Positions 41,254 through 51,663 of a stretch of 64,000 nucleotides of DNA are shown here, one piece after another. Made by a program: the position numbers and the translations under genes. Source of the DNA: Triticum aestivum (Eukaryota; Streptophyta; Magnoliopsida; Poales; Poaceae); contig NC_057807.1 in assembly GCF_018294505.1 (NCBI RefSeq), forward strand, positions 183,747,420 to 183,811,419, written 5' to 3'. The notes under the pieces are model-generated. The model saw only the letters and a list, made by a program, of their open reading frames with translations, was not told the origin of the DNA and did no database searches. Positions within the stretch are counted from its first letter, which is position 1. Each line of letters opens with the position of its first letter.

Positions 41254-43820
41254 TGTCATGCCCAATATGCGACCCTATCCAAAAGGAACTCGAAGGTCCC
41301 ACCAAGGATAGACCCGCATATTGGAACACTTTTGCAAGGTAGATATCATTACATCAACATTACATAAATAGATGGGGATACATACAGAAGGCATACAATG
41401 CCACATGAAAACAACATCATCTTACATAAGAGCACCATCCGACTACGGATGAAACACAAACAGAAGCTCAAACGACATCCACCCTGCTAGCCCAGGCTGC
41501 CGACCTGGAACCTATCCCCTGATCGAAGAAGAAGCAGAAGAAGAACTCCAAACAAGCAAACATCACTCTCGCGTCATGATCATCGCATAACCTGTACCTG
41601 CAACTGTTGTTGTAGTAATCTGTGAGCCACGAGGACTCAGCAATCCCATTACCATGGGTATCAAGACTAGCAAAGCTTAATGGGAAAGGAAGGGGTAAAG
41701 TGGTGAGGTTGCAGCAGCGGCTAAGCAAGTATGGTGGCTAACATACACAAATAAGAGCGAGAAGAGAGCAAGCGGAACGGTCGTCATCTAGTAAAGATCA
41801 AGAAGTGCTCCTGAACTCCTACTTACGTCAGGCATAACCCAGAAACCGTGTTCACTTCCCGGACTCCGCCGAGAAGAGACCATCACGGCTACACACGCGG
41901 TTGATGCATTTTATTTCGGACCTGGTGTCAAGTTATCTACAACCGGACATTAACAAATTCCCATCTGCCACATAACCGCGGGCACGGCTCTCAAAAGTTT
42001 ATACCCTGCAGGGCTGTCCCAACTTAGCCCATAATAAGCTCTCGCGATCAACGAAGGATATACCTTCTCCCAGGAAGACCCGATCAGTCTCGGAATCCCG
42101 GTTTACAAGACATTTCGACAATGATAAAACAAGACCAGCAAAGCCGCCCGATGCGCCGACAATCCCGAAAGGAGCTGCACATATCTCATTCTCAGGGCAA
42201 CACCGGATAGGTCAGCCTACGAGTAAAACCAGCCCTGGAGTTGCCCCGAGGTGGCCCCACAGTCTGCCCGGTTCGGACCAACACTTAGACAAGCACTGCC
42301 CCGGGGGGGCTAAAATAAAGATGACCCTTGGGTTAATTACTCCCAAGAGAAAGGTAGGTGGTGGTGAGGCAAATGGTAAAACCAAGGTTGGGCCTTGCTG
42401 GAGGAGTTTTATTCAAAGCGAACTGTCAGGGGGGTCCCATAAATCACCCGACCGCGTAAGGAACGCAAAATCCGGGAACATAACACCGGTATGACGGAAA
42501 CTAGGGCGGCAAGAGTGGAACAAAACACCAGGCATAAGGCCGAGCCTTCCACCCTTTACCAAATATATAGATGCATTAATAATATAAGAGATATTGTGAT
42601 ATCCCAACATAACCCTGTCCACCATGGAACAATCTTCAACTTCACCTGCAACTAGCAACGCTATAAGAGGGGCTGAGCGAAGCGGTAACATAGCCAAACA
42701 ATGGTTTGCTAGGAATGGTGTCAAAGGTTAGAGGTTCATGGCAATTTGGGAGGCTTGAGAGAAAATGATAGGTAATGCAGCATAGCGATAGAACGAAGCA
42801 ACTAGCATAGCAATGATTGTAGTGAGATCCAGGGTAGCGGTCATCTTGCACCTGCGAGGTTCCAGAGATGGAGAGAGAGCGAGATGAGAGAGATCGGGCC
42901 AGAGGAGGAAGAAGGAGATGGGGACGGGTGCGGGCCTGGCCTGGGGTCGCTGGTGGGTGGCTCCGACGGGCCGGACGAGGAGGCGAAGAGGGGTGGGCAA
43001 CGGGTCCTGGATCGGTCTCCTCCCGATCTGGAGCTCACGGGGGCGCTCGGGAGCGGCGGCGGGCGGCGGCGAGCCCGGTTCGGCCCAGGGACGGGCCGTC
43101 GATGGGCCTCGGGCGGGCCTGGTGCGGTGGAGGCGCGGGGACGACGCGCGATTGGACGAGGCGGCGGCAGAGCTGACGTGGCAGCGCGCCATTGGCCGGA
43201 GCGACGTGTCCGGCGGACATGTTCCACGCGGATGGACATGTCCGGCGGCGTGAGGAGGAAGACTGCTAGGGTTGGACTGCGGGATTTCGGAGGGGGAGGC
43301 ATTTATATAGGTAGAGGGATCTAGGAGAGTCCAAATGAGGAGCGGTTTTCGCCCACACAATCGTGATCGAACGACCGAGAGCATGGAGGGGAGTTTGCTG
43401 GGTTTTGGGCCACTTTGGAAGGGGTGTTGGGCTGCAAACAAAAGAGGCCTTTGCGTTTACCCGGTTAACCGTTGGAGTATCAAACGACCTCCAAATGGCA
43501 CGAAACTTGACAGGCGGTCTATCGGTGCTATACCAAGGCCGCTTGGCAAACCTTGGGACATTCCGAGAAAGTTTAACACCCACTCACGAAGAGAGGCAAA
43601 AGGGGAACGCCGGAGGACATAGGAGTGTCGGATTGCAAAACGGACAACGGGGAAAATGCTCGGATGCATGAGACGAACACGTATGCAAAATGAAATGCAC
43701 AACATGACATGATATGAAATGCAGATGATGAAATCGCAAAGTGCAACATGCAAACAAAAGACATGGCAATGAAGGCGAATAACTGGAATACACCTGGCGC
43801 AACGAATCCGAGGCGTTACA
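41254..43820 (-). repeat. Left LTR copy (3' LTR in element orientation)
   Basis: 2567 bp, with a TATA element TTTATATAG at 43302-43309 (minus-strand promoter). A GC-rich segment at 42860-43260 gives open frames on both strands in both copies by composition. Nearly identical to the right copy throughout the parts I compared. Confidence 0.92.
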
Positions 43821-44714
43821 ACAAGACCTGTGGGTTAGGGGCCACTAAAAGAAAACACCGTTGGAAAGGGATGTTGAAGAGGTAGATGATGCATTTGAAT
43901 GAGGTGACAACCTCGAATCAATTCAAACACAAACAACTCTTCTGAGATGTCTTGAACACTCCGGAAGGATAAACTAGCGAGGGCGAACAAGCAGAGAAAA
44001 CACTTGAGCCGAGGAAAAGAATATGATCAGCCCAAAAAATTTGAATTGAATCTACCAGAAAAGAGATGAAGAATGACGAACGAGACGAGAATTCACCGGT
44101 TGAAATAATTGAGGGAAGAGTGAAGAGGTTCCACACGAATGAAATTGATGGTCGAAAGAGATTCAGGCTCCGGGAAGAAGAGGGTGGGAGGGCGGGAAAA
44201 AGAAGGACAACTTGAAAGGGGAAAACGACGAATATCTTGAAGAGAAAACACCGGTTGAAATCATTGAGGAAAGAAAACAAAGACTTCGCACGAGTAGGAT
44301 GGATACTCGATTACGGTCTCTGGTTTCGAGAAGAAGAAGGGAGCGCGGGTGGGAAAAACAAGGACAACTTCGGGCAGGGAAACAACATCGATCGAAAAGA
44401 GCTGAGGATTGATCTCCCAAAGACAAAGAGGTTCGAATTAGCTTGACGAGGAATGCGCCGGACAAAAGAGAATGGACAACGAACGAAAAATAACCACGTG
44501 ATCCTAAAGAAAAATTTGAACGGGAAGAGGAGTAATTCAAGACATCTACGTCAAGATTCCTCACCAGAGCGACGAAGGGGCACATGAGTAAAAAGAATTC
44601 CTACTCTCCTATATAACTAGACTCCAAAAACAGTTTTCTTCTAGACTCAACAACGGCCAAACTACACGATCAATCAAGGGGGCTCCTAAGGTCGGTCGAG
44701 GCTATGATACCAAC
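43821..44714 (-). other. Interior of the non-autonomous element
   Basis: 894 bp. A primer-site-like TTGGTATCATAGCC lies at 44702-44715 on the minus strand. A roughly 150-180 bp segment containing AACACCGGTTGAAATNATTGAG is repeated imperfectly (about 44090 and 44245). Minus-strand frames (43918-44280 and 44163-44585) are F/S/L-rich, overlap and match no family I know. There is no purine tract of good quality at the other end. Confidence 0.7.
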
Positions 44715-47288
44715 TGGTCACGCCCAATATGCGACCCTATCCAAAAGGAACTCGAAGGTCCCACCAAGGATAGACCCGCATATTGGAACACTTTTGCAAG
44801 GTGGATATCATTACATCAACATTACATAAATAGATGGGGATACATACAAAAGGCATACAATGCCACACGAAAACAACATCATCTTACATAAGAGCACCAT
44901 CCGACTACGGATGAAACACAAACATAAGCTCAAACGACATCCACCCTGCTAGCCCAGGCTGCCGACCTGGAACCTATCCCCTGATCGAAGAAGAAGCAGA
45001 AGAAGAACTCCAAACAAGCAAACATCGCTCTCGCGTCATGATCATCGCATAACCTGTACCTGCAACTGTTGTTGTAGTAATCTGTGAGCCACGAGGACTC
45101 AGCAATCCCATTACCATGGGTATCAAAACTAGCAAAGCTTAATGGGAAAGGAAGGGTTAAAGTGGTGAGGTTGCAGCAGCAGCTAAGCAAGTATGGTGGC
45201 TAACATACGCAAATAAGAGCGAGAAGAGAGCAAGCGGAACGGTCGTCATCTAGTAAAGATCAAGAAGTGATCCTGAACTCCTACTTACGTCAGGCATAAC
45301 CCAGAAACCGTGTTCACTTCCCGGACTCCGCCGAGAAGAGACCATCACGGCTACACACGCAGTTGATGCATTTTAATTCGGATCTGGTGTCAAGTTATCT
45401 ACAACCAGACATTAACAAATTCCCATCTGCCACATAACCGCGGGCACGACTCTCGAAAGTTTATACCCTGCTGGGGTGTCCCAACTTAGCCCATGATAAG
45501 CTCTCGCGATCAACGAAGGATATACCTTCTCCCAGGAAGACCCGATCAGTCTCGGAATCCCGGTTTACAAGACATTTCGACAATGGTAAAACAAAACCAG
45601 CAAAGCCGCCCGATGCGCCGACAATCCCGATAGGAGCTGCACATATCTCGTTCTCAGGGCAACACCGGATAGGTCATCCTACGAGTAAAACCAGCCGTCG
45701 AGTTGCCCCGAGGTGGCCCCGCAGTCTGCCCGGTTCGGACCAACACTTAGACAAGCACTGGCCCGGGGGGGGGGGCTAAAATAAAGATGACCCTTGGGTT
45801 AATTACTCCCAAGAGAAAGGTAGGTGGTGGTGAGGCAAATAGTAAAACCAAGGTTGGGCCTTGCTGGCGGAGTTTTATTCAAAGCGAACTGTCAGGGGGG
45901 TCCCATAAATCACTCGACCGCGTAAGGAATGCAAAATCCGGGAACATAACACCGGTATGATGGAAACTAGGGCGGCAAGAGTGGAACAAAACACCAGGCA
46001 TAAGGCCGAGCCTTCCACCCTTTACCAAATATATAGATGCATTAATAATATAAGAGATATTGTGATATCCCAACATAACCCTGTCCACCATGGAACGATC
46101 TTCAACTTCACCTGCAACTAGTAACTCTATAAGAGGGGCTGAGCAAAGCGGTAACATAGCCAAACAACGGTTTGCTAGGAATGGTGTCAAAGGTTAGAGG
46201 TTCATGGCAATTTGGGAGGCTTGAAGAGCAAATGATAGGTAACGCAGCATAGCGATAGAATGAAGCAACTAGCATAGCAATGATAGTAGTGAGATCCAGG
46301 GTAGCGGTCATCTTGCACCTGCGAGGTTCCAGAGAGAGAGAGAGAGCGAGATGAGAGAGATCGGGCCAGAGGAGGAAGAAGGAGATGGGGAAGGGCGCGG
46401 GCCTGGCCTGGGGTCGCTGGTGGGTGGCTCCGACGAGCCGGACGAGGAGGCGAAGAGGAGCGGGCAACGGGTCCTGGAGCGGGCTCCTCCCGATCTGGAG
46501 CTTCCGCGGGGGCGCTCGGGAGCGGCGGCGGGCGGCGGCGAGCCCGGTTCGTCCCGGGGACGGGCCACCGATGGGCCTCGGGCGGGCCTGGTGCGGTGGA
46601 GGCGCGGGGACGACGCGCGATTGGACGAGGCGGCGGCAGAGCTGACGTGGCAGCGCGCCATTGGCCGGAGCGACGTGTCCGTCGGACATGTCCGACGCGG
46701 ATGGACATGTCCGGCGGCGTGAGGAGGAAGACTGCTAGGGTTGGACTGCGGGATTTCGGAGGGGGGGAATTTATATAGGTAGAGGGAGCTAGGAGAGTCC
46801 AAATGAGGAGCGGTTTTCGCCCACACGATCATGATCGAACGACCGAGAGCATGGAGGGGAGTTTGCTGGGTTTTGGGCCACTTTGGAAGGGGTGTTGGGC
46901 TGCAAACAAAATAGTCCTTTGCGGTTACCCGGTTAACCGTTGGAGTATCAAACGACCTCCAAATGGCACGAAACTTGATAGGCGGTCTATCGGTGCTATA
47001 CCAAGGCCGCTTGGCAAACCTCGGGCCATTCTGAGAAAGTTTAACACCCACTCACGAAGAGAGGCAAAAGGGGAATGCCGGAGGACATAGGAGTGTCGGA
47101 TTGCAAAACGGACAACGGGGAAAATGCTCGGATGCATGAGATGAACACGTATGCAAAATGAAATGCACAAGATGACATGATATGAAATGCAGATGATGAC
47201 ATGGCAAAGTGCAACACGCAAGCAAAAGACATGGCAACGAAGGCGAATAACTGGAATACACCTGGCATAACGAATCCGGGGCGTTACA
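44715..47288 (-). repeat. Right LTR copy (5' LTR in element orientation)
   Basis: 2574 bp, collinear with 41254-43820, with TATA equivalent at 46770-46778 and a G run at 45767-45775 longer than in the left copy. The inner terminus has one extra base compared with the left copy. Confidence 0.92.
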
Positions 47289-47293
47289 TACTC

Positions 47294-48178
47294 ATATTTT
47301 GGTTACTGTTGATTATGTTACTAAGAGGGTAGAGGCTATTCCAACTACTAGTGCTAATCACAACACCTCTATTAAAATGCTTAAGGAAGTTATTTTACCA
47401 AGGTTTGGAGTCCCTAGATATTTAATGACTGATGGTGATTCACACTTTATTCATGGTGCTTTCCATAAAATGCTTGCTAAGTATGATGTTAACCATAGAA
47501 TTGCGTCACCTTATCATCCTTTGTCCAGTGGTCAAGTTGAACTTAGCAATAGAGAAATAAAATTAATTTTACAAAAGACTCTCAATAGATCCCGGAAGAA
47601 TTGGTCTAAGAAACTGGATGATGCACTTTGGGCTTATAGAATAGCTTATAAAAATTCTATGGGTATGTCCCCTTATAAAATGGTTTATGGAAAAGCTTGT
47701 CATTTGCCTCTTGAGTTAGAACACAAAGCATATTGGTAAATTAAAGAACTCAACTATGATTTCAAACTTGCTGGTGAAAAGAGGTTATTTGATATTAGCT
47801 CATTAGATGAATGGAGAACCCAAGCTTATGAAAATGCAAAGTTATTCAAAGAAAAAGTTAAAAGATGGCATGACAAAAGAATCGAAAAGCGTGAGTTAAA
47901 AGTTGGAGAATGTGTTCTTTTGTACAACTCTAGTTTTAGATTCTTTGTAGGAAAACTCCTCTCCAAATGGGAAGGACCCTATGTTATCGAGGATGATTAT
48001 CGATCCTGAGCTATCAAAATAAACAATGTTGAACGTACTAACCTGAAGGTTGTTAATTGGCAACGAATAAAACATTATATCTCAGGTACGCCCATTAATG
48101 TTGAAAGCAAGATTATCCAAACTATGACACCGGAAGAATACATAAAGGAAATCGTCCGGAACACTCTAGAATCGTGAA
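47294..48178 (+). pseudogene. Athila integrase core and C-terminal region
   Basis: VTVDYVTKRVEAIPTTSANH gives the first catalytic Asp, YLMTDGDSHFIHGAF the second, and SSGQVELSNREIKLILQKTL the Glu of the rve D,D,E triad. SKKLDDALWAYRIAYKNSMG, MSPYKMVYGKACHLPLELEH follow. A TAA at 47738 ends the long frame; downstream codons (KLLSKWEGPYVIEDDYR) belong to the C-terminal GPY/F-type domain, with one more stop at 48008. The split by the insertion falls just before the first catalytic Asp. Confidence 0.85.
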
Positions 48179-48347
48179 AAAGGGAGGTACGTGATACGGT
48201 AAGTAAACGGACTCCAAAAATCCACAAAAATATTTTTCGTCAGTTTTGGAATATTTAAAAAATTAGGAAAATAATAAACTTCTAGGAAAGTGACCCTCTC
48301 GGGCACTTTCTAGTCTCCATTTTTCTTCTGTTTTGCTTGTTCCCCAA
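48179..48347 (+). other. Athila 3' non-coding tail
   Basis: A purine-rich AAAAAGGGAGGTACG segment at 48178-48192 follows integrase, then AT-rich sequence up to the next insertion. This is the usual post-pol spacer of Athila elements; no env-like frame is visible. Confidence 0.5.
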
Positions 48348-48774
48348 TGTTGGGGATATAGTTACTGAGTGTAAACCGCCCAGGAGGGGCCGGTTCACGC
48401 TCGTTTATATTGAAACCCATGAAGATGAAGGCTATGGCATTTAACTATGGAGGCTTATAGGCCTAGAGCCCAATGCCGGATTAGGGCCCATAATAATAAA
48501 CCGGCATAGATGTATAACTTGTATTGTAAGCTAGGGAAAGGAAGAGACCGAGCCAGACACTTGTATGAGCCGGCCTCGGGATTCTGTAAACCGACCGGGC
48601 ATCAACCTGTGAATATAAAGGGACATGATGCGGAGCATCCGATGATCATCCCCATGTACACTCGAGCCTACGCCATTGGACCTAAGGTGAATTCGCTCCT
48701 TTCCGAATCTTCCCTTTCCGCATGTAAGACATGGATGCTACTTCAAGCGCGGACCTTGTGCATACTCAGGTACA
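48348..48774 (+). mobile_element. Probable solo LTR, 427 bp
   Basis: TGTTGGGGATATAGTTACTG start, ACTCAGGTACA end, flanked by CCCAA (48343) and CCCGA (48775), a 4-of-5 match. A TGAATATAAAGGG TATA-type element lies at 48610-48622. The left edge is clear; the right edge is inferred from the near-duplication and could be wrong. Confidence 0.55.
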
Positions 48775-48861
48775 CCCGAGGAGACCATGGAGAGCCCAAG
48801 GACCAAGGCCAAGCGTGCGCGGAAGCGAAGGAAGGAGAAGGAAGAAGAGCCAGCTGCTACA
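48775..48861 (+). other. Junction segment with short basic frame
   Basis: An ATG at 48787 opens MESPRTKAKRARKRRKEKEE, a strongly basic stretch that runs into the CCGGACATCCGG array. It could be a stray Athila post-pol frame or the start of the next LTR (a TGCTACAGCGG at 48855 is a candidate LTR start). I cannot resolve it from one copy. Confidence 0.3.
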
Positions 48862-49170
48862 GCGGCCGGACATCCGGCCCCAGCCCGGACATCCGGCCCA
48901 TCTCGGACATCCGGCCCTTGCCCCGGAAATCCAGCATCGGCTATCCAGAGAACACCGAAAAGGACCAGCGCAGCCCGGACATCCGGCACCATGCCCCGGA
49001 CATCCGGCACTTCCTGAAGCCCCGGACATCCGGCCCCCTCGCCCGGAAATCCGGCGCCCCATCACAGAAGCTGGACCCTGCCAGCCCGGACATCCGACCC
49101 CAGCGCCCGGACATCTGGCGTCTCATGAAGGCCCGGACATCCGGCCCGACGCCCGGACATCCGCCCCCCC
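48862..49170. repeat. Degenerate array of CCGGACATCCGG motifs
   Basis: About a dozen copies of the 12-bp near-palindrome CCGGACATCCGG (some CCGGAAATCCGG) spaced irregularly every 15-40 bp, in a CpG-rich stretch just upstream of the TATA box. Plus-strand frames read P/G/H/T/S repeats (RTSGP, GHPAP) without family identity. Confidence 0.9.
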
Positions 49171-49228
49171 CCCCTGCATGCGTGCAGCTCATCCGGGCCG
49201 AGTCCCATGTACCCCTTCGCCCCTTAGA

Positions 49229-49237
49229 CTATATATA
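49229..49237 (+). promoter_or_regulatory. Putative TATA box of the orphan-ORF element
   Basis: CTATATATAC between the CCGGACATCCGG array and a pyrimidine-rich CTTCCCCTCCACC leader, about 400 bp before the LTR end. A plausible start of R. Confidence 0.6.
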
Positions 49238-49644
49238 CTTCCCCTCCACCTACGTTTTAGGGTTAGCGTTGATTTAGCTCAAGTTAGAGATAGAGCTTCG
49301 CTCATCCATCGGATCTCCTCCTCGTGAGAGACCGCGGCCTCTTCGGAGTAGATCCTACCGGATTCAAGACCCCCATCGTGGGAAGATCCCCTTGTGGATT
49401 CAAGCCCTCCTCACGGAGAAGATCAGTTACCTTTGTATCCTTACCTTTGTTGACTTTGGATCTCGTGTATCTCTTTGTGTTCTTCGATCTAGCACTTGTG
49501 TGACCGATTCCTTGTTGGTTGAGTGTTTTCCCTCGTTCCTCCCCGTGATTTCCTCGTGTTCTTCCGCTCGTTCTTCGTTTCTCCCCGTAGGATCCACTCC
49601 AAACGTGAAAGATCGACGCTATAGGGTTCCACCCTACATCATCT

Positions 49645-49658
49645 TGGTATCATGAGCC
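49645..49658 (+). other. Primer-binding site of the orphan-ORF element
   Basis: TGGTATCATGAGCC six bases after the LTR end; related to the initiator-tRNA primer site TGGTATCAGAGCC with a small change. Confidence 0.65.
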
Positions 49659-49954
49659 AGGCTGATCACGTTTTTGGAGCCCCTACCCCGTGTTTTCTAG
49701 CTTGATTTTGTTGTTTTTGTCCTCAATCCGAAAATCCCCACCAAAAATAGCCCCAAATTTTTTTGTGATTTGTTGGTTTGATGATGTTTTGTTGATTTTG
49801 ATCCGTGGATTTGCTTGGTTTCGAGTGGATCTAGCATCTCCCCAAGTTTCACCTCTTTCCATCCACAAAATCCATCGAATTTTGACCCTGAAATCATCCA
49901 TTTCCGCCCCAAAATCGCGAAACGATTCGAGCAGTCGAGAAAATCCCGACACGA

Positions 49955-50112
49955 GCGGTACTACCGCCCTACAGAGCGGTACTACCGCTGAGAAACACAA
50001 GCGGTACTACCGCCCCGCGTACGGTACTACCGCCAGGCCCTGTTTCAGCCGAAACAGTCGAAAAATCCTGACACGAGCGGTACTACCGCCCTCCCGAGCG
50101 GTACTACCGCCC
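49955..50112. repeat. Six GCGGTACTACCGC hairpin motifs in the leader
   Basis: The 13-bp palindrome GCGGTA-C-TACCGC occurs six times (four in 49955-50034, one of them shortened, and two in 50077-50112) in an otherwise C/A-rich leader. Each forms a 6-bp stem. Context GAGCGGTACTACCGCCCT is shared among copies. They lie in the transcribed leader upstream of the ORF. Confidence 0.9.
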
Positions 50113-50385
50113 TGGCCAGTTTCAGCTTTCCGAGTTTCACCATTTTCACCATAACTAATTCATCCGGAGTCCGTTTTTGACGTTCTTTAGCTCGTTTTGA
50201 AGCTACTGACATCCCCCATCCCACAAAAATACCACCAACATCATTTGACTCCATAAAATTTTCGAAAATTTGGCAAGTTTGCCTAGGCCTTCCACCATAT
50301 CATCCGCATAGCCACCACCGACTTCCGCAACCTAACCAATTTTGTTCCCCATAGCATTAGTGGTTGCTTGAGTAGTGATTCGAGT

Positions 50386-50725
50386 CTCCTAAGGTGTTTC
50401 GGCTACTTAGGGACAGTTGCTTCTTCATCAACCACCACCACCACTTCCACATAACCTTGCCCACCATACACTTCCGACAACCCAACTTAACCCAATTGTT
50501 GATTGAGCTTTTTCGAGATGTGGCTTGTGTCTCCTAAGGTGTTTCGGCTACTTAGGGACGGCAACTTCAACTCCGACTCATGTATAGCCCATCATTCCAC
50601 TTCCGCATTGCCTAGTGCAACACCACCACCGCTTTCCGCTACCACCATTTGACATTTGTCATTTGAGATTTTGAGTTTGCGGTTTTTCCGTTTCCTAAGG
50701 TGTTTCGGCTACTTAGGGACGAGTC
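50386..50725. repeat. Three copies of a CCTAAGGTGTTTCGGCTAC repeat
   Basis: CTCCTAAGGTGTTTCGGCTA followed by CTTAGGGACG is found at about 50386, 50531 and 50693, within larger diverged units of roughly 145-160 bp that also contain CACCACCACTTCCGC-type text. CCTAAG...CTTAGG makes each copy a small stem-loop. Confidence 0.85.
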
Positions 50726-51663
50726 TCCATCATCTTGGTATCTACACCTAGAACACCGCCACTCATTATCGCAAAGGATGGTAACCTCGACGACACCTTT
50801 GTATATTCCCTTGCAATTGCATTGTTAACCCCTAGCCCATTTTGCGTTACTTGCCTATCGAGACTAGCCATTTGAGTATTGCCGGCAACGTTACTTGTGC
50901 ACATTAGTGGTCCATACCTTCCATTGCATACATACCATATCATATTGGTATCATATCATCCATTGTGCCTCAAGTTTGTTCCCGCATATACACAATTGCT
51001 ATCTTGGTTTGTGCATTGTGCAAAAGTGGCCGTAGAAAAAAAAAGAGAAAAAGCTTTTAAGCAAAAAGAGAGCAAAGAGCTCGTGAGCAAGTGCCATAGC
51101 ATCATACCCCATTGCACATAAGATTGTCAAATCTACATCATATGATATCATGCTTGAGAGAAACACCGGGAACCATACATACATAGCATACTTGGGATAG
51201 AAGAATATCCATTTTGCATCTTATAGGTTGTGCACAAGTGTCGTATCCGCCTATTGAGCAATCGTGCTAGCGTCTCTCTTGAGTTGTGCAACACGAGCGT
51301 TTTCCGTGGATTCCACATTTTGTGCTCACTCCTTGGTTGCACGACCCCATTTATCTATCCGTGTGTGTGTTTCCGTGTACCTTTCATTGCTATTGGTCTA
51401 CTTGTTTCGCTTGCAAATTTGTGAATCTCTTTCAACATTATTGACTCTTGCTAACATTTTGCATCAAATTTTTGTGCCACTATCCTCAATGAGCTCCACT
51501 ATAAGCTTTACTTGTGTAGGTGTGAGAATCGACAAGGATCGGTACCAATAGTGCTATTTCATTGTCCACATTTGAGTGAACTTGATTCATCTTCAACTTT
51601 GGTCAAAGGTACATTGGTATTAGTTCTTCTCTTTCTCCCACTCATATTTGCTCGAGTCTTGTG
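50726..51663. other. Leader of the orphan-ORF element, no gene
   Basis: AT-balanced sequence with no domain in any frame. An AGAAAAAAAAGAGAAAAAGC purine stretch lies at 51026-51050. The first in-frame ATG of the long ORF is at 51664, preceded by CTTGTG. Confidence 0.5.

Larger units (their letters stand above)
41254..47288 (-). mobile_element. Non-autonomous LTR element: 2.57-kb LTRs, 0.9-kb interior
   Basis: Two direct repeats, 41254-43820 and 44715-47288, surround 894 bp. The flanking 5-mers TACTC (41249-41253 and 47289-47293) are perfect. On the minus strand each LTR begins TGTAACGCC and ends in GGGCATGACA (or GGGCGTGACCA), and the interior next to the right copy reads TTGGTATCATAGCC, an initiator-tRNA-like primer site. 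The element is therefore oriented opposite to its Athila host. The interior holds no gag or pol. LTR length dwarfs the interior, so it fits a LARD-like derivative with an extreme ratio; TGTAACGCC ends suggest Tekay-type ancestry. Confidence 0.92.
36367..48347 (+). mobile_element. Athila-type LTR retrotransposon, decayed, 3' end not in view
   Basis: Starts with an LTR TGATACGTCC...GGTCATCA (36367-36819), then a TGGCACCGTTGCCGAGGAG primer site. Gag, protease, RT, RNase H and integrase follow in order. RT motifs (HYPLPFTDQMLERL, MPFGLCNAPATFQRCM, VEVFMDDF) are those of the Athila lineage, as in wheat Sabrina-like families. It is invaded by a solo LTR (36882) and a non-autonomous element (41254). 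After the integrase end at 48178, non-coding tail sequence runs to 48347, where another insertion begins; the 3' LTR lies outside or was lost. Many stops and frameshifts mark it as old. Confidence 0.85.
48855..49638 (+). repeat. LTR of the orphan-ORF element (left edge uncertain)
   Basis: The right edge ...GGGTTCCACCCTACA (49638) is fixed by the primer-site context TTGGTATCATGAGCC at 49644. It contains the CCGGACATCCGG array (48862-49170), a TATA box at 49229-49237, then TTTAGGGTTAGC leader-type sequence. The left edge is a guess (TGCTACAGCGG). The second LTR must lie beyond the window. Confidence 0.6.

Noticed and set aside
42728..43441. 237-codon minus-strand ORF in the LTR of the LARD-like element (copy at 46108-47051)
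   Set aside because: A P/R/S-rich composition-driven frame in a CpG-rich LTR U3; the two copies have different frame breaks and no recognised domain.
48191..48200. TGATACGG at 48191 as the start of the Athila 3' LTR
   Set aside because: The first seven bases match the 5' LTR, but the following sequence does not, so the resemblance is chance.
48862..49170. CRISPR-like array
   Set aside because: Repeats are 12 bp, irregularly spaced and degenerate, in plant LTR DNA with no cas context.
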